Below are positions 14,832 to 21,470 of a stretch of DNA of 27,273 bases, piece after piece. The notes beneath the pieces were generated by a model. The model was given only the letters and a program-made list of their open reading frames with translations. It had not been told where the DNA came from and did no database searches. The translations under genes and the position numbers were made by a program. Each line of letters starts with the position of its first letter. Positions within the stretch are counted from its first letter, which is position 1. Origin of the DNA: JALGWN01 sp964598025 (GTDB taxonomy: Bacteria > Arandabacterota > Arandabacteria > Arandabacterales > Arandabacteraceae); the NCBI GenBank assembly GCA_964598025.1, contig CAZRAU010000035.1:1-27273 (forward strand). Direction: 5' to 3'.

Positions 14832-16002
14832 TTTCGATGTCGTCGTGGTGGGTGGTGGCTGTGCGGGACTCCAGGCGGCCCGCACCGCTGCATCGGCCGG
14901 TGCCCGGACGCTGCTGGTCGAACGATACGGGCGAATAGGTGGGAGGATCGTGTGCGCGGAAGGGGTTGGGGCAGCCGGCATTGGGCAGTTCATGGAACTG
15001 CCGCCGGAGTGTGTGGCTGCAACCGTCGATGGAGCAAGCCTCTACGATCCTGCAGGCACGTGCATCGAAATCGCCGAGCCGGGTTGCGGTTATATCCTCA
15101 ACAAGGGTCTTTTCCTGCGCAGCCTTGCCCTGGCCGCGGCGCGTTCCGGAGCCGAGATCCGGGTGGGCACCGAGGCAGGGACGATACGGCCCCTCGCTGG
15201 AGGGGGGCTTATGATCGACCTTGAAGAGCCGGGGGGCGGATTCACAGTTAGCGCCGGGGCCGTAGTCGGTGCGGACGGCATCGAGTCCGGGATCGGAAGG
15301 CAGATGGGAATCCATGGTGCCGTCAAGCCGCTTGAGCTCTTCTCTTGCGCACAGTATGTGCTTGCCCCCGTCGAGATGGACCGGCGCAGAGTGGAGTTCC
15401 ATTTCGGCTGTGACGTTGCCCCGGGCGGCTATGCCTGGGTGTTCCCGAAAGGAGAAGACATTGCCAACGTGGGCGTCGGTATGATATGTAGTGGTAAGAA
15501 CAAGACCACCCCTTTGGAGCACCTGCGGAGGTTCAAGGCGACGCGCTGCCCCGACGCGAAGATACTGGCGTGCGTCTTTGGGGGTGTTCCCATGGCCAGA
15601 GCGCCTTTCGGGGCCTATGGGCACGGTGTCTTTCTGGCAGGCGATGCGGGAAGGATGGCGGATCCGGTATCGGGCGCGGGCATAGTGCCGGGGATGGAGA
15701 CGGCCGATTTGGCGGCACGTGCGGCAGTCGAATATGCTCTCGACGGGTCGAACGCGAGTTCGGCGGGGAGGGAATACAAGCGCAGTCTCAAGGCCCTGTT
15801 CAAAGACAGAAACCTGAGATTCGCGGTGAGGAAAATCATGGCGAGGATCAGCGATGCCGAGGCGGCCAGGATGTTGAGCCTCGTGGGCGAATATGCTTCG
15901 GAGCAGAGCCTCCTAAAGGGAGACCCGTTCAGCATCGTCGGATTCATGGTCAGAGCCATGCCCCGGACATTCGGCCTGGTGAGACATCTTCTGAGGAGCT
16001 GA
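14824..16002 (+). CDS. Geranylgeranyl reductase family flavoprotein (archaeal lipid type)
   Basis: An FAD-dependent reductase of 392 residues. The dinucleotide-binding motif GGGCAG is at 10-15, followed by an arginine-rich FAD loop (ERYGRIGGR). PGGYAWVFPKGEDIANVGVG at about 200 and GDAGRMADPVSGAGI at about 273 are diagnostic of the GGR family. In archaea the enzyme saturates the geranylgeranyl chains of ether lipids; bacterial relatives reduce chlorophyll side chains or menaquinone tails. TTG at 14824 is chosen for AGGAGG (14812-14817) at 6 nt and the immediate Rossmann motif. The neighbours, ferredoxin upstream and GGGP synthase one base downstream, favour lipid chain reduction; menaquinone saturation is the main alternative. 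Confidence 0.9.
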   Translation: MPDFDVVVVGGGCAGLQAARTAASAGARTLLVERYGRIGGRIVCAEGVGAAGIGQFMELPPECVAATVDGASLYDPAGTCIEIAEPGCGYILNKGLFLRSLALAAARSGAEIRVGTEAGTIRPLAGGGLMIDLEEPGGGFTVSAGAVVGADGIESGIGRQMGIHGAVKPLELFSCAQYVLAPVEMDRRRVEFHFGCDVAPGGYAWVFPKGEDIANVGVGMICSGKNKTTPLEHLRRFKATRCPDAKILACVFGGVPMARAPFGAYGHGVFLAGDAGRMADPVSGAGIVPGMETADLAARAAVEYALDGSNASSAGREYKRSLKALFKDRNLRFAVRKIMARISDAEAARMLSLVGEYASEQSLLKGDPFSIVGFMVRAMPRTFGLVRHLLRS

Positions 16003-16003
16003 A

Positions 16004-16747
16004 ATGGAAACGGTTTACCGGCACATGCTGGATGTGAAGGAGACACGGGGAGCCGGATATGTGGTGCTTCTCGATCCGGACAAGTGGGCCCCCGAAGACC
16101 TTGCCCTTCAGGCTGAGGTAGTAAGCAAGTATGCGGACTTCATATTCGTCGGAGGAAGCCTTTGTGTCAGGCACGATTTCGACGAAGCGGTGATGCGGGT
16201 CAAGGGAGCTTCCACAGTTCCCGTCGTCATCTTTCCGGGAGACTCGACACAGGTGTCGCGGCATGCCGATGCCCTGCTTTTCCTGTCCCTGGTCAGCGGC
16301 CGGAACCCCGATCTCCTGATAGGGGAGCACGTGAAGGCGGCTCCCCGAATTCACAGGTTCGGCCTGGAAGCGATTCCTGTTGCCTACATGCTTGTGGAGT
16401 CCGGTGAGACAACATCGGTCCAATTCATCAGTCAGTCACTCGCCATTCCGCCGGCCAAGCCGGAGCTGGCCGTAGCCCATGCGCTTGCGGGCGAGTACCT
16501 CGGAATGAAGATGGTGTTCTTGGAAGCCGGCAGCGGCGCCCGTCATCATGTTCCGGTGGAGATGGTAAGGGCCGTTGCCGGGTACGTATCGATTCCGATA
16601 ATTGTCGGTGGAGGGATAAAGACGCCCGACGATGCGCGAGCCCTGGCGGAAGCCGGTGCATCATTCATCGTGACCGGCGATGTGATCGAGAAGAAGGGCG
16701 GCATTGACATGTTGCGGGATTTCACTGCGGCGGTGCATTCCGCCTGA
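16004..16747 (+). CDS. Geranylgeranylglyceryl phosphate synthase, group II-like (GGGPS/PcrB family)
   Basis: A TIM-barrel prenyltransferase of 247 residues that joins a polyprenyl diphosphate to glycerol-1-phosphate, the first committed step of archaeal ether lipid synthesis. Conserved elements are LLDPDK (22-27), FVGGS (48-52), FPGDSTQVS with ADALLFLSLVSGRNPDLLIGEH, VAYMLVESGETTSV, VFLEAGSGA (171-179) and VGGGIKTPDDAR (201-212), the last two binding the glycerol phosphate. Length and motifs look like group II enzymes (Bacteroidetes and many archaea) rather than the shorter Bacillus PcrB. The first residue of the EAGSG strand is Phe where Tyr is usual in many members, which could affect binding. 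GAGGAG (15993-15998) precedes the ATG. The prenyl chain length cannot be read from the sequence with confidence. Confidence 0.92.
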   Translation: METVYRHMLDVKETRGAGYVVLLDPDKWAPEDLALQAEVVSKYADFIFVGGSLCVRHDFDEAVMRVKGASTVPVVIFPGDSTQVSRHADALLFLSLVSGRNPDLLIGEHVKAAPRIHRFGLEAIPVAYMLVESGETTSVQFISQSLAIPPAKPELAVAHALAGEYLGMKMVFLEAGSGARHHVPVEMVRAVAGYVSIPIIVGGGIKTPDDARALAEAGASFIVTGDVIEKKGGIDMLRDFTAAVHSA

Positions 16748-16760
16748 GTTCGGAAAGGGG

Positions 16761-17834
16761 TTGATCGAGACGAAAGCTGTTATCCTGAGTGGCGGCAAGG
16801 GAACCAGGCTGAGACCAATCACCCATACCAGCGCGAAACAGCTGGTACCGATTGCCAACCGGCCCATCCTCTTCTATGGCATTGAAGCCATAAAGGAAGC
16901 CGGAATCACCGACATCGGAATAGTGGTGGGGGACACGGCCGCCGAGATCGAAGAGGCCGTGGGTGATGGAAGCAGATTCGGGGTCAAGGTCACCTACATC
17001 CGCCAGGAGGCGCCCCTGGGGCTTGCCCACGCCGTGAAGATTTCGCGGGACTTCGTGGGCACGGACAGGTTCATCGTTTACCTCGGGGACAACCTGATCC
17101 TGGACGGTATAAAGGCGTTCGTAGGCAGGTTCACTGAAAACGAACCCAATTGTCAGATCCTGCTGGCTCATGTGCCCAACCCCGAGGATTTCGGTGTTGC
17201 GGAGCTCGACGGCGAACGCGTAGCCAGGCTTGTGGAGAAACCGCGCGAGCCCAAGACCGACCTTGCTCTTGTGGGGGTCTATATGTTCGACGAGACGGTG
17301 TTCGAGGCGGCCGAAAGCATAAAGCCGTCGTGGAGGAACGAGCTCGAGATCACCGATGCAATCCAGTACCTGATCAAGAAGGGGTCGAATGTGCAATTCC
17401 AGATAATATCCGGGTGGTGGAAGGACACTGGCAAACTCGGGGATATGCTGGAGGCAAACCGGATGTTGCTCGAGCGTCTGGAACCCAAGATGGACGGCGA
17501 AGTCGACGACAAGTCGAGGATACATGGCCGCGTGGTCGTAAAGAAGGGGAGCACCATCAAGAACTCGGTCCTCAGGGGACCGCTCATCATAGGGGAAAAC
17601 ACCACGATTACCGACTCATATGTGGGACCGTTCACCTCCATAAACTACAACGTTGAGATTCGGGGCAGTGAGATCGAGCACAGTATCGTGCTCGAGGACA
17701 GCAGGATCTGCAACGTCGACGGGCGGATCGAAGGCAGCTTGGTCGGCAAGAATGTGGTGATTGAAAAGCATAGCGTGAGGCCCAGGGCCTATCGCTTCAT
17801 GGTGGGAGATTACAGCCGGATCGAGCTCGAATAG
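16761..17834 (+). CDS. rmlA: Glucose-1-phosphate thymidylyltransferase, long form
   Basis: A protein of 357 residues that makes dTDP-glucose, the entry to dTDP-rhamnose. The nucleotidyltransferase signature is AVILSGGKGTRLRPITHTSAKQLVPIANRP; the product loop has VYLGDN. The C-terminal 110 residues form hexapeptide (left-handed beta helix) repeats (GENTTITDSYVGPFTSI), which mark the long class common in archaea and actinobacteria rather than the 290-residue enterobacterial RmlA. The start is probably TTG at 16761, after a purine-rich GGAAAGGGG with short spacing; no ATG or GTG fits. It begins 13 nt after the GGGPS stop and continues into rmlD, so it may share the lipid transcript. Another sugar-1-phosphate nucleotidyltransferase specificity is possible. 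Confidence 0.88.
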   Translation: MIETKAVILSGGKGTRLRPITHTSAKQLVPIANRPILFYGIEAIKEAGITDIGIVVGDTAAEIEEAVGDGSRFGVKVTYIRQEAPLGLAHAVKISRDFVGTDRFIVYLGDNLILDGIKAFVGRFTENEPNCQILLAHVPNPEDFGVAELDGERVARLVEKPREPKTDLALVGVYMFDETVFEAAESIKPSWRNELEITDAIQYLIKKGSNVQFQIISGWWKDTGKLGDMLEANRMLLERLEPKMDGEVDDKSRIHGRVVVKKGSTIKNSVLRGPLIIGENTTITDSYVGPFTSINYNVEIRGSEIEHSIVLEDSRICNVDGRIEGSLVGKNVVIEKHSVRPRAYRFMVGDYSRIELE

Positions 17835-17846
17835 AGGGAGCCTACA

Positions 17847-18710
17847 CTGAAGATACTTGTCACCGGCGCGGACGGCATGTTGGGGACCGACCTGTGCGCT
17901 GTGCTTGAAGAGAACCACGAAGTCCATGGCTATGACATAGGCGACTTCGACATCGGCGATGCTGAACGGACGGCCGCCGCCGTGTCGGAGGTTTCACCCT
18001 CCTTGATCGTGCACGCCGCCGCATTCGCCGATGTGGATGCCTGTGAGGACGAGCGAGACAAGGCGTTCAGGGTAAACGCGGAGGGGACCCGGAATGTGGC
18101 CCGGGCGGCACGCGAGGCGGGGTGCTTTCTGGTATATGTGAGCACGGACTACGTGTTCGACGGCACCAAGGGAACCGCGTACACGGAAACGGACGAGCCC
18201 GGCCCCATCAACTACTACGGGCTCACGAAGTTCTATGGGGAGAAGCATGTCCGCGAGCTGGCGCCGAGACATCTGGTGGTGAGAACCTCGTGGCTCTTCG
18301 GCCCCAACGGCAGGAACTTTGTGGATACTATAACCGAGAAGGCCTTGAAGACAGGCAAGGTCCGAGTGGTTTGTGATCAGCGAGGTTGTCCGACCTATAC
18401 GTATCATCTGGCATCGGGTTTGATGGCGGTGATCGACAAGAGCCTCGAGGGTACCGTGCATCTCACGAATTCAGGGGATGCAACCTGGTTCGATCTGGCT
18501 AAGTGTGCTATCGAGACTGCCGGAATCAATGCCGAGATAACGCCGGTGGAGACCGCGGCTTATCCCACCAAGGCGAGGAGACCGCTCTACACAGTACTTG
18601 CCGACGATGTGTTGGGGAAGGCCGGCATCAAGCCCCTGCCGCCCTGGGAGCACGCGGTGAGGGAGCACCTGGCAAGGCGGGGGCTCATAAAGGATGAGGG
18701 ATCGTCATGA
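17847..18710 (+). CDS. rmlD: dTDP-4-dehydrorhamnose reductase (CTG start codon)
   Basis: A short-chain dehydrogenase of 287 residues making dTDP-L-rhamnose from dTDP-4-keto-rhamnose. The N-terminus is LKILVTGADGMLGTDL with the NAD(P)-binding GADGMLG (7-13), STDYVFDGT follows, and the catalytic pair is Y124-K128 (YYGLTK). Between the rmlA stop (17832-17834) and the first ATG (17877) there is no in-frame ATG, GTG or TTG, yet starting at 17877 would remove the first beta strand and most of the cofactor motif. CTG at 17847, with AGAGGGAG (17833-17840) 6 nt upstream, is therefore the probable start. RmlB and RmlC are not in the window. It overlaps gmhA by ATGA. Confidence 0.88.
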   Translation: MKILVTGADGMLGTDLCAVLEENHEVHGYDIGDFDIGDAERTAAAVSEVSPSLIVHAAAFADVDACEDERDKAFRVNAEGTRNVARAAREAGCFLVYVSTDYVFDGTKGTAYTETDEPGPINYYGLTKFYGEKHVRELAPRHLVVRTSWLFGPNGRNFVDTITEKALKTGKVRVVCDQRGCPTYTYHLASGLMAVIDKSLEGTVHLTNSGDATWFDLAKCAIETAGINAEITPVETAAYPTKARRPLYTVLADDVLGKAGIKPLPPWEHAVREHLARRGLIKDEGSS

Positions 18711-19285
18711 CAGACAGGGACTGGATTAGCGCTAACTTGAAGGCTGCGGAGCAGACCTTCGCCGAGACCGCGCGCATGTGCGCCGGCGCCATTGACGAGG
18801 CGGCGCGGGCGGTGTTGGAGAGTCTGCGCGGTGGCGGGAAGTTGCTTCTGTGCGGCAACGGTGGGAGTGCCGCGGACGCTCAGCATATCGCAGCAGAGAT
18901 GAGCGTCAAGATGAAGCACGTCCGTAGCCCGATGGCGGCGATTGCGCTCACAACCAATTCCTCATTGCTCACCGCCCAGGCCAACGATCTGGGTTTCGAG
19001 ACCGTGTTTTCAAGGCAGATAGAGTCCCTTGGCCGGAAAGGCGACATCCTCATTGCCATAAGTACGAGCGGTAACTCCCCGAATATACTGGAAGGTGTTG
19101 GGTCGGCTAGGCGCATGGGCATAAGGGTCATCGGCCTCACCGGGCAGGGGGGCGGCAAGTTGGCTCCGGCAAGCGACATAGCGATAGTCGTGCCGAGTGA
19201 GGAGGTGCCCCGGATCCAGGAGGTCCACATCGCTGTGGGTCACCTGATCTGCGAGTACGCCGAATCCCACCTCTACCCCGCGTAG
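18707..19285 (+). CDS. gmhA: Phosphoheptose isomerase (sedoheptulose-7-phosphate isomerase)
   Basis: A SIS-domain protein of 192 residues converting sedoheptulose-7-phosphate to D-glycero-manno-heptose-7-phosphate, the first step to activated heptose for lipopolysaccharide core or S-layer glycans. LLLCGNGGSAADAQHIAAEM, LTTNSSLLTAQANDLGFETVFSRQIE and the SIS phosphate loop AISTSGNSPN are diagnostic, with the C-terminal helix EVPRIQEVHIAVGHLICEYAE. It overlaps rmlD by 4 nt, so rhamnose and heptose supply appear to be co-regulated for a surface glycan. The other heptose genes are not present. A repeat-rich gap of 256 nt follows. Confidence 0.94.
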   Translation: MTDRDWISANLKAAEQTFAETARMCAGAIDEAARAVLESLRGGGKLLLCGNGGSAADAQHIAAEMSVKMKHVRSPMAAIALTTNSSLLTAQANDLGFETVFSRQIESLGRKGDILIAISTSGNSPNILEGVGSARRMGIRVIGLTGQGGGKLAPASDIAIVVPSEEVPRIQEVHIAVGHLICEYAESHLYPA

Positions 19286-19286
19286 G

Positions 19287-19306
19287 GTCGGCTCTCCGCG
19301 GCCGAC
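19287..19306 (+). repeat. Palindrome GTCGGC-N8-GCCGAC after gmhA
   Basis: GTCGGC (19287-19292) and GCCGAC (19301-19306) flank an 8-nt loop, starting right after the gmhA stop. The stem length, 8-nt loop and GTCGG core tie it to the repeat family described for 19313-19444 and 109-132. It may serve as the end of the gmhA transcript. Confidence 0.6.
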
Positions 19307-19312
19307 GGCAGT

Positions 19313-19341
19313 TGTAGCGTCGGGTTTCCATGCCCGACGTG
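19313..19341 (+). repeat. 29-nt palindromic repeat, copy A
   Basis: The 29-nt sequence here is repeated exactly at 19416-19444. Its core is the perfect stem CGTCGGG (19318-19324) and CCCGACG (19333-19339) around the loop TTTCCATG. The same TCGGG-N8-CCCGA core follows both tRNA-Ser genes at the other end of the window, 19 kb away. Confidence 0.85.
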
Positions 19342-19358
19342 CTTGCTTCGTTCGCCGC

Positions 19359-19399
19359 CCGCTCGCTGTTCAGCACGACATTCACTGCTCCGCGAGCGG
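19359..19399 (+). repeat. Inverted repeat CCGCTCGC/GCGAGCGG between the two 29-nt copies
   Basis: CCGCTCGC (19359-19366) and GCGAGCGG (19392-19399) could pair across 25 nt. The left arm and loop (19362-19383) match, in reverse complement, the sequence at 1809-1830 downstream of the M48 gene at 17 of 22 positions. This shows a composite repeat in opposite orientations at the two sites. Confidence 0.55.
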
Positions 19400-19415
19400 C
19401 TTCACTCCGCCCCCG

Positions 19416-19444
19416 TGTAGCGTCGGGTTTCCATGCCCGACGTG
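19416..19444 (+). repeat. 29-nt palindromic repeat, copy B
   Basis: Identical to 19313-19341, offset by 103 nt. The stem is CGTCGGG (19421-19427) and CCCGACG (19436-19442). It ends 17 nt before the -35 box of the promoter at 19461. Confidence 0.85.
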
Positions 19445-19460
19445 GTTTGTCATCGCCCAC

Positions 19461-19489
19461 TTGACACGGGGGAGTCTGGGAAATAGAAT
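19461..19489 (+). promoter_or_regulatory. Near-consensus sigma70-type promoter for the 19542 operon
   Basis: A perfect -35 box TTGACA (19461-19466), a 17-nt spacer and the -10 box TAGAAT (19484-19489, 5 of 6) predict transcription from about 19496, leaving a leader near 45 nt before the ATG at 19542. It is the strongest promoter sequence in the window and sits in the gap that separates the gmhA group from the next genes. Confidence 0.75.
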
Positions 19490-19541
19490 CATCCAGGCCG
19501 GGTGTCGGCCGGATTCGGAGTCTACCTATCGGAGACATGAC

Positions 19542-19928
19542 ATGAAAAATCTCGTGCTAATACTCTTCAGTGTAGTACTTGGGGTCTTGGGGCAGCTGTC
19601 ACTCAAGCATGGGGTGATGGCCGTTTCCAGCCTTGGCACCTCGGGGATCACACAGTCGCTCAGCGTGAGGTCGATACTCACTTTTCTTCTGGGGTCGGCC
19701 GGGAACAAGTTTGTGATCCTCGGGTTTCTATGCTATGTGATAAGCGCGGCCAGCTGGCTTGTGATCCTCTCCAGGGTGGAACTCAGCCTTGCATATCCGC
19801 TGATAAGCATCGGTTACATACTTGTCGTGGTTTTGTCGAAGTACCTCTTCGATGAGCCGGTGACGTCCATGCGGATAGCAGGCACGCTGCTTGTTTGCGC
19901 CGGAGTGTTTCTACTGGTGAGGTCTTGA
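19542..19928 (+). CDS. Small four-helix DMT-superfamily membrane protein (SMR/EamA-like)
   Basis: A protein of 128 residues with four hydrophobic segments (about 2-20, 48-68, 78-98 and 108-126). The N-terminal LGVLGQLSLKHG resembles EmrE/ArnE-type proteins, in which a glycine-rich first helix is followed by a lysine-containing turn; ELSLAYPLISIGYILVVVLSKYLFDEPVTSMRIAGTLLVCAGVFLL matches the C-terminal half of the family. GGAGA (19531-19535) lies 6 nt before the ATG. Members export cationic drugs or flip undecaprenyl-linked sugars. Next to a UbiA-type enzyme that makes a polyprenyl-phospho-sugar, a flippase role is attractive, but it is inference only. Confidence 0.82.
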   Translation: MKNLVLILFSVVLGVLGQLSLKHGVMAVSSLGTSGITQSLSVRSILTFLLGSAGNKFVILGFLCYVISAASWLVILSRVELSLAYPLISIGYILVVVLSKYLFDEPVTSMRIAGTLLVCAGVFLLVRS

Positions 19929-19930
19929 TC

Positions 19931-20563
19931 TTGGAGCGTCCCGTACTGATAGGCATTGCCGGTGGCACGGGATCCGGCAAGACGACTGTAGCGACCATTG
20001 TTAAGTCCCGCTTCCATGAGGAGAGCGTGATCATCATACATCACGACTCCTACTACCGTGACAGGGGCGGGATGAGCCCTGCCGAGAGGGAAAAGGTCAA
20101 CTATGACCATCCCTCCGCCTTCGAGAACACCTTGCTTGCCGAGCATCTCAAGGTTCTCATGAAACGGCAACCGATAGAGATGCCGGTCTATGAGTATGCC
20201 AGCCATACCCGGACGGCCGAGACTAAGACGGTCAAGCCGGCCGAGATCATCCTCATGGAGGGTATTCTTGTTCTCGAGGACGAGATCCTGAGGTCCCTGA
20301 TGGACATCAAGATCTATATCGACGCCGACTCCGATGAGAGGTTCATAAGGCGATTGCTGCGCGACATGAAGGAACGCAAGCGGAGCGCGGATTCGGTTAT
20401 TGAGCAGTATATCCGTACGGTCAGGCCGATGCACCTGCAGTTTGTCGAGCCTTCCAAGAGATATGCCGACATCATTATCCCGGAGGGCGGGCATAACGCG
20501 GTCGCGATAGACCTGCTCGTGACCAAGATAAGCGACATCCTGAGGAACAGCGGCAATGGATAA
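19931..20563 (+). CDS. udk: Uridine kinase
   Basis: A protein of about 210 residues that phosphorylates uridine and cytidine. The P-loop is GGTGSGKTT (11-19), followed by HHDSYYRD, NYDHPSAFE, MPVYEY...HTR and ILMEGILVLED, all typical of Udk, with RRLLRDMKERKRS as the lid arginine region. TTG at 19931 is favoured because GGTGAGG (19916-19922) lies 8 nt upstream; TTG at 19925, overlapping the previous stop, is an alternative. Placed inside a membrane-glycan context it could alternatively be a phosphoribulokinase-like member, but the Udk motifs are clear. It overlaps the next gene by 8 nt. Confidence 0.93.
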   Translation: MERPVLIGIAGGTGSGKTTVATIVKSRFHEESVIIIHHDSYYRDRGGMSPAEREKVNYDHPSAFENTLLAEHLKVLMKRQPIEMPVYEYASHTRTAETKTVKPAEIILMEGILVLEDEILRSLMDIKIYIDADSDERFIRRLLRDMKERKRSADSVIEQYIRTVRPMHLQFVEPSKRYADIIIPEGGHNAVAIDLLVTKISDILRNSGNG

Positions 20564-21449
20564 GGTGAAGCTCTACATCAGCGCGCTCAGGCCGAAGCAG
20601 TGGATCAAGAACTTGATAGTGCTTGCACCGCTGATTTTCTCCCGAAATCTCTTCCGGCTGGAGATGGCTAAGCTCTCACTCGTGGCCCTGGGGGTTTTCT
20701 GCCTGCTTTCGGGTGCCGTCTATGTCTTCAACGACATCGTCGATTACCGGCGGGATCGTGCGCACCCGGTCAAGCAAAACAGGCCCATAGCGAGTGGCAG
20801 AATACCGAAGAAGGGGGCCCTGGCTTTCGGGGTGGTCGTGGCTGCCGTGGGCCTTTCGATCGCCGTGTGGACGGACACGTCGTTTTTCTGGGTGTGTCTT
20901 GCATACACCGGTTTGATGATACTCTACTCACTGGGTCTCAAACATATGGTGGTCCTCGATGTGTTGATAATCTCAATCGGCTTTGTGCTGAGGGCCATGG
21001 CGGGTGTCGAGATTCTGAAGGACACGGATTCGGGTGTTGTCATGTCGCCTTGGTTGCTGGTCTGCACCCTGTTTCTGGCCCTCTTTCTTGGTTTCAGCAA
21101 GCGGAGGAACGAGCTTGATCTTCTGGCCCATAAGGCCGGTCTTCATAGAAAGAGCCTTGAGGACTACTCGAAAGAGTTTCTTGACGCGATGATCGCCGTG
21201 GTCACCGCCGCGACCGTAATAGCTTATGCCATCTATACGATCTGGCCGGGGACTGTGGAGAAGTTCAACACCGGGAACCTCATCTATACTGTTCCCTTTG
21301 TCGTATTCGGACTCTTCAGATACATGTATCTGGTGATCATGAAGAATGAAGGTGGGAGCCCTTCAGAGATCCTGGTGTCGGATGCCCCGCTGGTCATCGA
21401 CATAGTCCTCTGGGTATGCGTGGCCGGTCTTGTCCTCTACATATCCTGA
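20556..21449 (+). CDS. UbiA-family polytopic transferase, decaprenyl-phosphate phosphoribosyltransferase-like
   Basis: An integral membrane protein of 297 residues with about eight or nine helices. The N-terminal LRPKQWIKNLIVLAPLIFS and the first aspartate motif NDIVDYRRD (59-67) with HPVKQNRPIASG, then YSLGLKHMVVLDVLIISIGFVLRAMAG, match the branch containing mycobacterial DPPR synthase (Rv3806c). That enzyme transfers phosphoribose from PRPP to a polyprenyl phosphate. The gene lies between udk and ispE, with prs 1.7 kb further on, so both substrates' pathways are represented nearby. Digeranylgeranylglyceryl phosphate synthase is also a UbiA member, but the N-terminus here does not look like it. 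Confidence 0.85.
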   Translation: MDKVKLYISALRPKQWIKNLIVLAPLIFSRNLFRLEMAKLSLVALGVFCLLSGAVYVFNDIVDYRRDRAHPVKQNRPIASGRIPKKGALAFGVVVAAVGLSIAVWTDTSFFWVCLAYTGLMILYSLGLKHMVVLDVLIISIGFVLRAMAGVEILKDTDSGVVMSPWLLVCTLFLALFLGFSKRRNELDLLAHKAGLHRKSLEDYSKEFLDAMIAVVTAATVIAYAIYTIWPGTVEKFNTGNLIYTVPFVVFGLFRYMYLVIMKNEGGSPSEILVSDAPLVIDIVLWVCVAGLVLYIS

Positions 21450-21470
21450 CCGGGGTTCCGGAGGATCGTA

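Noticed and set aside
12929..14893. A 654-codon open frame on the minus strand opposite alaS and the ferredoxin
   Set aside because: It is antisense to an unmistakable alaS with catalytic residues in place. Long opposite-strand frames are expected from codon bias at this GC content, and the translation shows no recognisable domain.
19313..19444. Two identical 29-nt repeats considered as a minimal CRISPR array
   Set aside because: Only two units with a 74-nt interval, the repeats are strongly palindromic and related copies stand alone elsewhere, and no cas gene is present. A REP-type repeat explains it better.
20556..21449. UbiA protein as digeranylgeranylglyceryl phosphate synthase, which would complete the ether-lipid route
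   Set aside because: The N-terminal LRPKQWIKNL and NDIVDYRRDRAHP pattern fits the DPPR-synthase branch, and the gene lies 4 kb away in a different operon. Not excluded, but not supported.
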